Source: Desulfurobacterium sp. (lineage in GTDB: Bacteria > Aquificota > Aquificia > Desulfurobacteriales > Desulfurobacteriaceae). From it: a stretch of DNA of 21,777 nucleotides. Shown one piece after another: positions 15,825 through 21,777 of this stretch. The stretch's first letter is position 1, and each line of letters opens with the position of its first letter. The stretch is from positions 1 to 21,777 of the forward strand of contig JALSLT010000024.1 in assembly GCA_026988135.1 (NCBI GenBank). Reading direction: 5' to 3'. The notes beneath the pieces are model-generated. The model ran no database searches and had not been told where the DNA came from. It saw only the letters and a list, made by a program, of their open reading frames with translations. The position numbers and the translations under genes are program-made.

Positions 15825-16840
15825 TTACTATCTCCTTTCAGGAGTTTTTCTATCTTTTCATCTATTTTTCTTATCTTTTTAAAGTCTATATTTTCAATAT
15901 CTCCATCCTTTATTAATGCCCGTACTATGAGGTCCCTTAATGCTAAAAAGCCATCGGGAAGGTGGGGGATTTCCCAGATTTTAACTCCGTGTTCTTTACA
16001 GAAATTGATAAATTCACGGACAGCTTTTTCATTATCATACACATCAAGAGGAAGATACAGCCTATTTATCTGTCCTGTTGCATAAACCCAGTTCAGGTAA
16101 TGTGATAATTTACGTGCACCTGGAGTTTCTGTATAACCAGCTTTTATCGTTTCTTTTCTGATTTTTTGAATATCCTGTGCCGGTGCTATCTCTTTTGGAC
16201 AGAAAGCTACGCACTTCTGACACTGGACGCATGACCAGATAGAGGCGTTAATGCTGGTTTCCAGTCTCTCTTTCTTTTTCTCATCTTTTTCTCTACTGTC
16301 CACTATGAATCTGTATGTTCTGACAAAAGCGAAAGGTCCTGCAAAAGGTGTATTTTCTTTTAACGTTTCACATACACTGCAACACGTAAGGCACAATATG
16401 CAATCGGTTTCTTTGCCGTACTTTTTCGCCTCTTCCCGAAGGACTTTAAATTCCTTATTTTTCGGTGGTTTTTTTTCTTCTAACCATAATTCAAATCTTT
16501 TAAGAACTTCTTGTTTTCCTTCTATATCTACTATTAAGTCTTTAATTATTTTGAATCCGTCAAGTGGTTCTATAATAAGTTTGTTTGAAGGACCTTTGTC
16601 AAGAATAGTCTTAACTTGAGTTCTACATGCGAGGACAGGGTGTCCGTTAACTTTCAATGCGCAAGAACCGCATATGCCGCTCCTGCAGAATGCTCTGAAA
16701 GATAGCGTTTCATCTAAATTTTCTTTAATATGAAATAGTAAATCCAGTATTGTTTGTCCTTTTTTGCAAGTTACGGTATATGTATCGTATCTGTGAATTT
16801 CATCCTGTTTTCTAAATACTTTAACCTTAATTGTTTTCAT
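15815..16840 (-). CDS. FrdB/SdhB-like iron-sulfur subunit
   Basis: 341 residues resembling the iron-sulfur subunit of fumarate reductase/succinate dehydrogenase, with about 90 extra C-terminal residues. Seen: a [2Fe-2S] ferredoxin site with Cys52, 57, 60 and 72 (FCRSGICGSC); a first cluster motif CILCLTCCSVC (147-157); and a second motif CVQCQKCVAFCP (204-215). In classical SdhB/FrdB the last motif holds a [3Fe-4S] cluster because its second position is not Cys. Here all four Cys are present (204, 207, 210, 214), as in TfrB or HdrC, which suggests [4Fe-4S]. I prefer the ATG at 16840, preceded by TTGAGGTG, over an in-frame GTG at 16849. With the CCG-domain protein directly downstream it resembles TfrB split in two, or the B and E subunits of class E enzymes; a role in reductive TCA fumarate reduction is inference. 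Confidence 0.88.
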   Translation of the reverse strand: MKTIKVKVFRKQDEIHRYDTYTVTCKKGQTILDLLFHIKENLDETLSFRAFCRSGICGSCALKVNGHPVLACRTQVKTILDKGPSNKLIIEPLDGFKIIKDLIVDIEGKQEVLKRFELWLEEKKPPKNKEFKVLREEAKKYGKETDCILCLTCCSVCETLKENTPFAGPFAFVRTYRFIVDSREKDEKKKERLETSINASIWSCVQCQKCVAFCPKEIAPAQDIQKIRKETIKAGYTETPGARKLSHYLNWVYATGQINRLYLPLDVYDNEKAVREFINFCKEHGVKIWEIPHLPDGFLALRDLIVRALIKDGDIENIDFKKIRKIDEKIEKLLKGDSKCE

Positions 16841-16855
16841 GAAAAACACCTCAAT

Positions 16856-18418
16856 TTATTTCTTTTGACAGAGGTAAAAGGTTTTTTCTCCGAGTTTAAA
16901 TTTTTTAACTGTTTCACCTTCTTTTTTTCCTTCGGATATAAAGTAGCTGTTTTTGGGGATATTCCCGTATTTTTTTAATGGAAGAGGTATTTGTCTTACC
17001 TTTTCTATGTAAAATCCGAGTTTTGTGTCCGGAGTTATTGTATAAAGAGGATTCTTTTTCGTAAGGTGTGCTATTTCCCGTGAAACTTTTCTATAATTAG
17101 GTCTTTTAAATTCACCTACCGATAGATAATAACTGCTGTAAAAACCTCTTATAATGAGAAGCGCGCAACCGACTATCAGAATAAAATTGGTTAAATCTAT
17201 TCTTTTCATATAATAAAAATAGGTAAGATAAGATATTATAAGAAAAAATACAGTTGCGTTCAAAGCAATATCTGTTCTAAGCGTTAGCCATATTGTTCCG
17301 ATTATTCCTATAAAAAGCAAGATATCCATTAGAAGTTGGATGGTTCCTACTCCTCTTTTAAAAGATACTTTCTTCTCAGATAGGATATATGCGAATAATA
17401 TTGAGATGAAAGGAAAAATTGGAATTAAGTATCTAATTCGGGTGCCTGGGGAAAAAATATAAATAATCATGTTGCTTCCTATTATAAGAAGAATTTCTTT
17501 TAAAAACGGATGATTGAGTGCCTTTTTAATTTTTTCCTGTGTTTTATAACTTTCAAGTATCACTATAACTGACCATGGAACCAAAGCGTAGAATAGTTTT
17601 GGAAAAAATAGAATAATACCTGCTAATACTTTAATTATCGAATTTGCAATGGCAGTTCTGTTAGCTGATTCTTTCCAGAGAGTTATTATCGCTTTTTCCG
17701 GAGAGACAGCTAATATCCATAATGCAAAAGGTGTTATCCCTATTATTAGTCCTATGAAATGTGCAGGTGAAAAAAATTTTTTAAGCTCTTTTCTTATAAA
17801 AAGAATGGAGAAAGTCGATATTATGAAAAAAGCTGCTCCCGGAAGTCCTTTTGTTAGTAGAGACAAAGATGTGAAAAAATATCCGAATATCCATGCGAGA
17901 ATCTCTTTTTTTTCACATGATAGGATATACCAAGTGGTTATTGATAGGAATACGAAAAATGTAAACAACATGTCCGGTTCACATTTTGTAGAGTATTCAA
18001 TCAGCACAAGTCCTGTCGTTATAAAAATTATAGAAGAGAAAACAGCAACTTTTTCTTTTAGAAACTTTTTTGCAAACAGATATATTCCGGTACCTGTCAA
18101 AATAGTAGCAATAAGAGAGGGTAGTCTCATGGTGAATTCGCTAATCATTTTTGTGTTAAGAAATGAAAACAAAGTTATTATCCAGTTGTGCAAAGGAGGT
18201 TTTTTGAAGTACGGTTGCATTAGAACGGTGGGTTGAAAAAAATTATGGCGAAAGAGCATTTCAAGAGCGACTATTCCTCTACGGGGCTCTTCGTGTCGTA
18301 AAGTAAATAGCCACATATTGATAATTCCGGCTATAAAAAAAATAAGCATAAACAGTTTAAGGGTTTTTCCATCTATTTTAGGAATTTTTTTTAATGTTAG
18401 CGGAATTTTCCTTTTCAT
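16856..18418 (-). CDS. Second ArnT-like GT-C membrane glycosyltransferase
   Basis: 520 residues, polytopic, of the same broad family as the product of 9901-11433 but clearly divergent from it. After the first helix it has FTLRHEEPRRGIVALEML, with the acidic pair Glu43/Glu44 at the catalytic-loop position, then PYFKKPPLHNW and MRLPS, which correspond to the DKP and RFPS blocks of the other copy. Expected to use a polyprenyl-phosphate sugar donor on the periplasmic side; acceptor unknown. The ATG lies 41 bases inside the zinc-ribbon gene, with GAGG about nine bases upstream. The FrdB-like gene follows after 15 bases, an unexpected functional neighbour. Across the divergent promoter lies a GT2 enzyme that could make its lipid-linked donor. 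Confidence 0.85.
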   Translation of the reverse strand: MKRKIPLTLKKIPKIDGKTLKLFMLIFFIAGIINMWLFTLRHEEPRRGIVALEMLFRHNFFQPTVLMQPYFKKPPLHNWIITLFSFLNTKMISEFTMRLPSLIATILTGTGIYLFAKKFLKEKVAVFSSIIFITTGLVLIEYSTKCEPDMLFTFFVFLSITTWYILSCEKKEILAWIFGYFFTSLSLLTKGLPGAAFFIISTFSILFIRKELKKFFSPAHFIGLIIGITPFALWILAVSPEKAIITLWKESANRTAIANSIIKVLAGIILFFPKLFYALVPWSVIVILESYKTQEKIKKALNHPFLKEILLIIGSNMIIYIFSPGTRIRYLIPIFPFISILFAYILSEKKVSFKRGVGTIQLLMDILLFIGIIGTIWLTLRTDIALNATVFFLIISYLTYFYYMKRIDLTNFILIVGCALLIIRGFYSSYYLSVGEFKRPNYRKVSREIAHLTKKNPLYTITPDTKLGFYIEKVRQIPLPLKKYGNIPKNSYFISEGKKEGETVKKFKLGEKTFYLCQKK

Positions 18419-18650
18419 CTGTTATTACCTCTTTGAAAAACTTTTTTGGAATATACGGGGTTTCTCCTGCGGGATAGATTTCTATATCTATTATTTTACA
18501 TTCGGGACACTTGAAATAACTTACCCAACACTCTTTATCTCCTACAATATCCTGAACTTCGCCGTTCTTATTTATATTTCTCGAGCTTATATATTCAAAT
18601 TCACCTATGTTCCCGCAGTTGGAACATTTGAAAAGTTTCTTGAATTTCAA
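18378..18650 (-). CDS. Small zinc-ribbon protein, unknown function
   Basis: 90 residues. Two CxxC knuckles, CSNC at 9-12 and CPEC at 48-51, are spaced as in zinc ribbons, with an extra Cys41. The remainder is charged, with no membrane helix, and the last 15 or so residues are polar and probably disordered. It is probably a cytoplasmic zinc-binding protein; I do not recognise the family. The start is a TTG at 18650, placed six bases after GGAGGT; no ATG lies in a better position. It heads the minus-strand operon, overlapping the ArnT-like gene by 41 bases, so it may be a regulator or assembly factor for it (inference). Confidence 0.72.
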   Translation of the reverse strand: MKFKKLFKCSNCGNIGEFEYISSRNINKNGEVQDIVGDKECWVSYFKCPECKIIDIEIYPAGETPYIPKKFFKEVITDEKENSANIKKNS

Positions 18651-18678
18651 TTCAAACCTCCATACATTTCACAGAGAA

Positions 18679-18684
18679 ATTATA
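18679..18684 (-). promoter_or_regulatory. Candidate -10 box for the zinc-ribbon operon
   Basis: Minus strand reads TATAAT, about 28 bases before the TTG start. No good -35 is visible. It lies back-to-back with the plus-strand -10 at 18696-18701, so the two divergent operons could compete for polymerase. Confidence 0.4.
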
Positions 18685-18692
18685 TAACACAT

Positions 18693-18701
18693 TGATATAA
18701 T
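18693..18701 (+). promoter_or_regulatory. Candidate extended -10 promoter for the GT2 operon
   Basis: TGA followed by TATAAT (hexamer 18696-18701), a perfect extended -10, about 42 bases before the ATG at 18744. A -35 at normal spacing is not recognisable. Confidence 0.5.
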
Positions 18702-18743
18702 TTGGTCTGCTGAAAAATTCGTATCTAAAAATGGAGAGAAGAG

Positions 18744-19709
18744 ATGACTGAAAAGCGGAAGATTTCTATAGTTGTTCCTCTTTATAATGAGGAGGAAAAT
18801 GTTGAAGAGCTTTACTCGAGAGTGAAAGAAGTTCTTGAGAAATTTTCTAATGATTATGAAATAATTTTGGTTGACGATGGAAGCGCCGATAGAACTGTTG
18901 AAAAATTGGAAGAAATTGTAAAAAAAGACTCGACTGTTAAGGTTGTTGAGTTTGCAAGAAATTTTGGGCAAACTCCTGCAATGATGGCTGGAATGGATAT
19001 CGCGTCGGGTGATGTGATTATTACAATGGATGGAGATCTTCAGAATGATCCTGTTGATATTCCCCGTCTGCTTGAAAAGATTGATGAAGGTTATGATGTT
19101 GTGAGTGGGTGGCGAAAAAACAGAAAAGATGCAACTATATCAAGGAAGATTCCGTCGAAAATTGCAAATTGGTTGATAGGTAAACTTACAGGGGTAAAGA
19201 TTCATGATTACGGTTGCTCTTTGAAGGCTTATAGAGGTGATGTTATTAAAAAAGTTCGTTTATATGGGGAGATGCACAGGTTTATTCCTGCGGTGGTTTC
19301 TACGGTAACTTCTCCTAATAAGATAATAGAGATTCCGGTTGAACACCATCCTCGGAAATATGGTAAATCAAAGTATGGAATTTCAAGGACATTTAAAGTT
19401 ATAGTTGACCTTTTCTATGTCTGGTTTGTCAAAAAATATATGCAGAAACCTATTCACTTTTTCGGAGGGATAGGACTTTTTCTTCTTTTTGTCGGGCTTG
19501 TTTCTTTTTTATATCTAATGGGAATAAAACTTTTGGGTAATCCCATAGGTGGCAGGCCACTGTTAATAATTTCTGTTATGTGTGTTATTTCAGGTCTTCA
19601 GATGCTTACAACAGGGATAATAAGTGAAATTTTAATGAGAATTTATTATGAATCTCAGGAGAAAAAACCGTATGTGATAAGGAGAGTTCTAAACGGTGAA
19701 GAAAAGTAA
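18744..19709 (+). CDS. GtrB/DPM1-like polyprenyl-phosphate glycosyltransferase
   Basis: 321 residues. An N-terminal GT2 domain faces the cytoplasm and transfers a sugar from a nucleotide donor to a polyprenyl phosphate; two C-terminal helices (about 236-260 and 272-298) anchor it. Seen: VPLYNEEEN (11-19), VDDGSADRT (43-51), the metal-binding MDGDLQNDP (95-103), DYGCSLKAYR (155-164) and HHPRKYGKSKYG (201-212), the last characteristic of the GtrB/ArnC/DPM1 group. The sugar cannot be predicted. The ATG follows GGAGAG at normal spacing. Its end overlaps the next gene by 14 bases. It probably supplies the lipid-linked donor for one or both ArnT-like transferases in the window (inference). Confidence 0.92.
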   Translation: MTEKRKISIVVPLYNEEENVEELYSRVKEVLEKFSNDYEIILVDDGSADRTVEKLEEIVKKDSTVKVVEFARNFGQTPAMMAGMDIASGDVIITMDGDLQNDPVDIPRLLEKIDEGYDVVSGWRKNRKDATISRKIPSKIANWLIGKLTGVKIHDYGCSLKAYRGDVIKKVRLYGEMHRFIPAVVSTVTSPNKIIEIPVEHHPRKYGKSKYGISRTFKVIVDLFYVWFVKKYMQKPIHFFGGIGLFLLFVGLVSFLYLMGIKLLGNPIGGRPLLIISVMCVISGLQMLTTGIISEILMRIYYESQEKKPYVIRRVLNGEEK

Positions 19710-20595
19710 TTTAGTAATATCGTTCTTTATTTTTGCTGTTTTTCTTTATGTGCTCTATAAATTTAATGTTTTTACACAACTTGCCTTAATGTTAAAGACA
19801 GTGGACTATTCTTTGGCTTCTCTGGCATTTTTAGTTTATTTGGTTGTTTATTTTCTTAGAGCTCTCAGATTAAAACTTTATATAGATGAGGTTTCTATTT
19901 GGAATATGTTTTCTGTAATAGGTGTTCACACTTTTTTCAACAATATAATGCCGTTTCGTTCAGGTGAAACCTCATTCCCGATAATATTGAAAAAACTTTT
20001 TAATATTGAAATGACAAAATCGTCTGTAGTCCTTTTAGGTGCACGAATTTTCGATCTTTTTTCTCTTTCATTTCTTTTTCTCTCTTCTCTTTTTTTCGTT
20101 TCTTTTTCTGACAGAAAATTGATATTTTTCCCTATAATAGCTGTACTAATAATGGGGGTTCTTCTGTTCCTTTCTTATAAAATACTTCACTTTTTTAAGG
20201 AAAAGATTCCTTTTTTTGAAAAGATTTTGCTAGTTTCCACTATGTTCGTAAAGATAGATAAGCTTGTTATGATGTTTCTTTTTTCAATTCTTATATGGAG
20301 TTTGAAATTTACAGCATTTATGTTGATTTTAAAAGCTGCTCATCTTGATATTGGATTTTTTAAGACTATTTTCGTTTCCACCTTTGCCGAGCTTACAACT
20401 GTTTTGCCTATTCATAGCTTTGGTGGGTTCGGAACTTTCGAGGCAGGAATGGTCGGCGGATTTTCTCTTATTGGTATAAATCCCGGAAAAGCTTTACCTT
20501 ATGCTGTTTACTTTCATTCTCTTGTTTTATTTATTTCCGGTGTAATGGCTATTTGTGGGTGGTTATGGTTGTCTATTAAGAGAAAACCAAAGTAG
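19696..20595 (+). CDS. LPG_synthase_TM / UPF0104 membrane protein
   Basis: 299 residues with about seven or eight membrane helices. It matches the membrane-domain family of lysylphosphatidylglycerol synthase MprF (UPF0104, also near AglD-type archaeal proteins), without the C-terminal aminoacyl-transferase domain. Seen: RALRLKLYI after the second helix, FFNNIMPFRSGE (the conserved N-x-x-P-x-R-x-GE block), and GGFGTFEAG near residue 250. Members are thought to flip or handle lipids and often sit beside polyprenyl-phosphate glycosyltransferases. Here the GTG start lies 14 bases inside the GT2 gene, so the two are co-translated. A role in presenting the lipid-linked sugar outside the membrane is inference. 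No terminator hairpin is seen after its stop. Confidence 0.85.
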   Translation: MKKSNLVISFFIFAVFLYVLYKFNVFTQLALMLKTVDYSLASLAFLVYLVVYFLRALRLKLYIDEVSIWNMFSVIGVHTFFNNIMPFRSGETSFPIILKKLFNIEMTKSSVVLLGARIFDLFSLSFLFLSSLFFVSFSDRKLIFFPIIAVLIMGVLLFLSYKILHFFKEKIPFFEKILLVSTMFVKIDKLVMMFLFSILIWSLKFTAFMLILKAAHLDIGFFKTIFVSTFAELTTVLPIHSFGGFGTFEAGMVGGFSLIGINPGKALPYAVYFHSLVLFISGVMAICGWLWLSIKRKPK

Positions 20596-20625
20596 TTGAT
20601 TGTTAATATATTTTTTTTATAGAAT
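20596..20625 (+). promoter_or_regulatory. Candidate promoter for the CsgG-family gene
   Basis: TTGATT (20596-20601), an 18-base spacer with a run of eight T, and TAGAAT (20620-20625, 5 of 6). This would give a leader of about 60 bases before the ATG at 20692. No stable hairpin or riboswitch-like structure is apparent in the leader. Confidence 0.35.
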
Positions 20626-20691
20626 AAAGTTGTGGGCGGTTTTTCTTTTAGTGGTATATCTCCGTTAATTAACATTTTTTATGGAGGAGAG

Positions 20692-21777
20692 ATGAGAAAA
20701 CGCTTAATTATTAGTTCTTTGGTGGCCCTTTCTTTTTTAGCCGGTTGTACGTCCGGAACAACAACATCTGTAAGAATAACACCCGGGAATATCAATAAAG
20801 TGGCCATGTATAGAGGGAAAAAGGCTCGTGTAGCTGTTTTAAGCTTTAAGTGTAAGGCTGCTAAATGTTCAGGACAGATAGGAAGTGGTATTTCCGAAAT
20901 GCTTCAGGATGCTTTGATGCAGAGCGGGAGGTTTATAGTTCTTGAAAGAGGAGATGAGATTTCTGAAATTCAAAAAGAACAAAGTTTTGGTGTTCCCGTT
21001 GGTCCTGCCGGTGGCCCCTTTGAAAGGGCTGATATAGCTGTTACAGGAGCTATTGTGGCTTTTGAACCTGATGCCGGTGGTTTTGGAGTGGGAGTTGGTG
21101 GATTTCTTCCTAAAGTACCTCTTGTCGGAGGGGTAAAAATCGGAAAGAAGAATGCTTATGTTGCTGCAATAATTAAGCTTGTTGATGTCAGAACCGGGAG
21201 AATTTTAAGTTCGACGAGGGTTGAGGGGAAAGCATCAAGTTTTAGTGTTGGTGGTATTGGAGGAGGAATTTTCGGGATAGTTCCACTTGGTGGTGGTCTT
21301 GAAGAGTATAAAAATACTCCGATGGAAAAAGCCGTTATGGTTATGATAGACAATGCTGTAAAAGCGATATCTGCAAATGTTCCGGAAGATTATTATAGAT
21401 ATTCTTCAACCGGTAGGCCTGTGCCAGCTGCTACGATTTCTCAAACACAGCCGGCAGGTTCTGAAGTTAAACCTGAAACAACAATAGGAAAAGTGTTTAA
21501 AGAGGATTTTGAATCGTATGGTCTTGGTCAAATGATTCCTTTTGGTCCATGGCAGGGGAAAGATGTTAAGATTGTTCAGGTTGTGCAGAAGGATGGACGT
21601 ATAGGGAAAGTTGCGGAGTTAATGGGTTCAGCTAAAATGTGTCTTGCTGGAAGATTATATAAAAATTTTGATATAAAGTTTGACCATACAGCCGGAGGAT
21701 ATAAAGGTGTAGGGATTGTATTTAGGGCTTCTGAAAATCCTCCTGCAGGTTATAAAGTAACTTTCTCAGGTAATCCT
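20692..21777 (+). CDS. CsgG-family lipoprotein with C-terminal extra domain (partial)
   Basis: The frame is open to the window edge (362 codons). Signal MRKRLIISSLVALSFLAGC has a lipobox with Cys19, so it is a lipoprotein. Residues about 45-230 look like the CsgG family of outer-membrane or periplasmic proteins: RVAVLSF, ISEMLQDALMQSGRF, VLERGD and an ADIAVTGAIVAFEP block, followed by glycine-rich strands and VDVRTGRIL. A Pro/Thr/Ser-rich linker (about 238-265) leads to a second, unfinished domain starting EDFESYGLGQ and reading FGPWQG, which resembles concanavalin-like/LamG beta-sandwich modules. The ATG follows GGAGGAGAG. No curli subunit or CsgE/CsgF gene is visible, so a curli role is not supported; a general secretion or envelope-assembly role is possible. 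Confidence 0.82.
   Translation, partial: MRKRLIISSLVALSFLAGCTSGTTTSVRITPGNINKVAMYRGKKARVAVLSFKCKAAKCSGQIGSGISEMLQDALMQSGRFIVLERGDEISEIQKEQSFGVPVGPAGGPFERADIAVTGAIVAFEPDAGGFGVGVGGFLPKVPLVGGVKIGKKNAYVAAIIKLVDVRTGRILSSTRVEGKASSFSVGGIGGGIFGIVPLGGGLEEYKNTPMEKAVMVMIDNAVKAISANVPEDYYRYSSTGRPVPAATISQTQPAGSEVKPETTIGKVFKEDFESYGLGQMIPFGPWQGKDVKIVQVVQKDGRIGKVAELMGSAKMCLAGRLYKNFDIKFDHTAGGYKGVGIVFRASENPPAGYKVTFSGNP

Noticed and set aside
17649..18236. 195-codon plus-strand open frame
   Set aside because: Antisense to the ArnT-like membrane protein, whose conserved motifs prove the minus-strand frame; composition is that of a mirrored hydrophobic gene.
18731..18751. Six-codon open frame just upstream of and overlapping the GT2 start
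   Set aside because: Its ATG is part of the purine-rich ribosome binding region; too short and without a start signal of its own to claim a leader peptide.
20596..20691. Possible riboswitch or terminator in the leader of the CsgG-family gene
   Set aside because: A run of eight T is present, but no stable hairpin precedes it and no known riboswitch motif is seen.
1..21777. CRISPR array, tRNA genes, insertion sequences or phage genes
   Set aside because: No regularly spaced repeats, cloverleaf-like sequences, transposase motifs or terminal inverted repeats were noticed; genes are packed with almost no free space.

Overview
The window is AT-rich, densely coding bacterial DNA that looks like ordinary chromosome. 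Lipoproteins, DAP-type murein synthesis (MurE with a DNPR motif), an MsbA-like exporter and ArnT-like transferases point to a Gram-negative-type envelope. A RecG with a long N-terminal extension, plus a fumarate-reductase-type iron-sulfur subunit next to an HdrB-like CCG-domain protein, is reminiscent of thermophilic Aquificota such as Desulfurobacteriaceae. That placement is inference from gene content and composition, not a search result. I found no rRNA, tRNA, CRISPR array, transposase or phage gene.

Layout. (1) Positions 1-7377, minus strand: a tightly packed cell-wall and division operon reading TPR lipoprotein, YtxH-like protein, murE, murF, ddl, ftsQ, ftsA (ftsA is cut by the window edge). 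From the YtxH-like gene onward every junction overlaps, four of them by a 4-base stop/start overlap. (2) Positions 7442-11433, plus strand: recG followed by an ArnT-like membrane glycosyltransferase, diverging from the first operon. (3) Positions 11412-14769, minus strand: an MsbA-like ABC exporter, a membrane-anchored PHP-domain protein and a PAP2 phosphatase, apparently one envelope-lipid operon. (4) Positions 14836-15005: an isolated miniature transcription unit with a good promoter, a 27-codon hydrophobic peptide and a strong GC-rich hairpin shared with the converging operon. (5) Positions 15003-18650, minus strand: a zinc-ribbon protein, a second ArnT-like transferase, an FrdB/SdhB-like iron-sulfur protein and an HdrB/SdhE-like CCG protein. 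(6) Positions 18744-20595, plus strand: a GtrB/DPM1-like polyprenyl-phosphate glycosyltransferase overlapping an LPG_synthase_TM (UPF0104) membrane protein. (7) Position 20692 to the end: a CsgG-family lipoprotein with an extra C-terminal domain, cut by the window edge.

How they fit. Most genes build, modify or export envelope material: murein precursors (MurE, MurF, Ddl), divisome (FtsQ, FtsA), lipid export (ABC), polyprenyl-phosphate recycling or lipid dephosphorylation (PAP2), and lipid-linked sugar synthesis and transfer (the GT2, the UPF0104 protein and two ArnT-like enzymes). The electron-transfer pair FrdB/HdrB-like is the metabolic outlier. The features most worth a second look are the 27-codon peptide unit, the degenerate nucleotide-binding loop in FtsA, the fourth cysteine at the third cluster of the FrdB-like protein, the His-to-Asp change in the PAP2 motif, and the CsgG fusion. 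I see no clearly new multi-gene system here; the miniature transcription unit is the best candidate for something undescribed.
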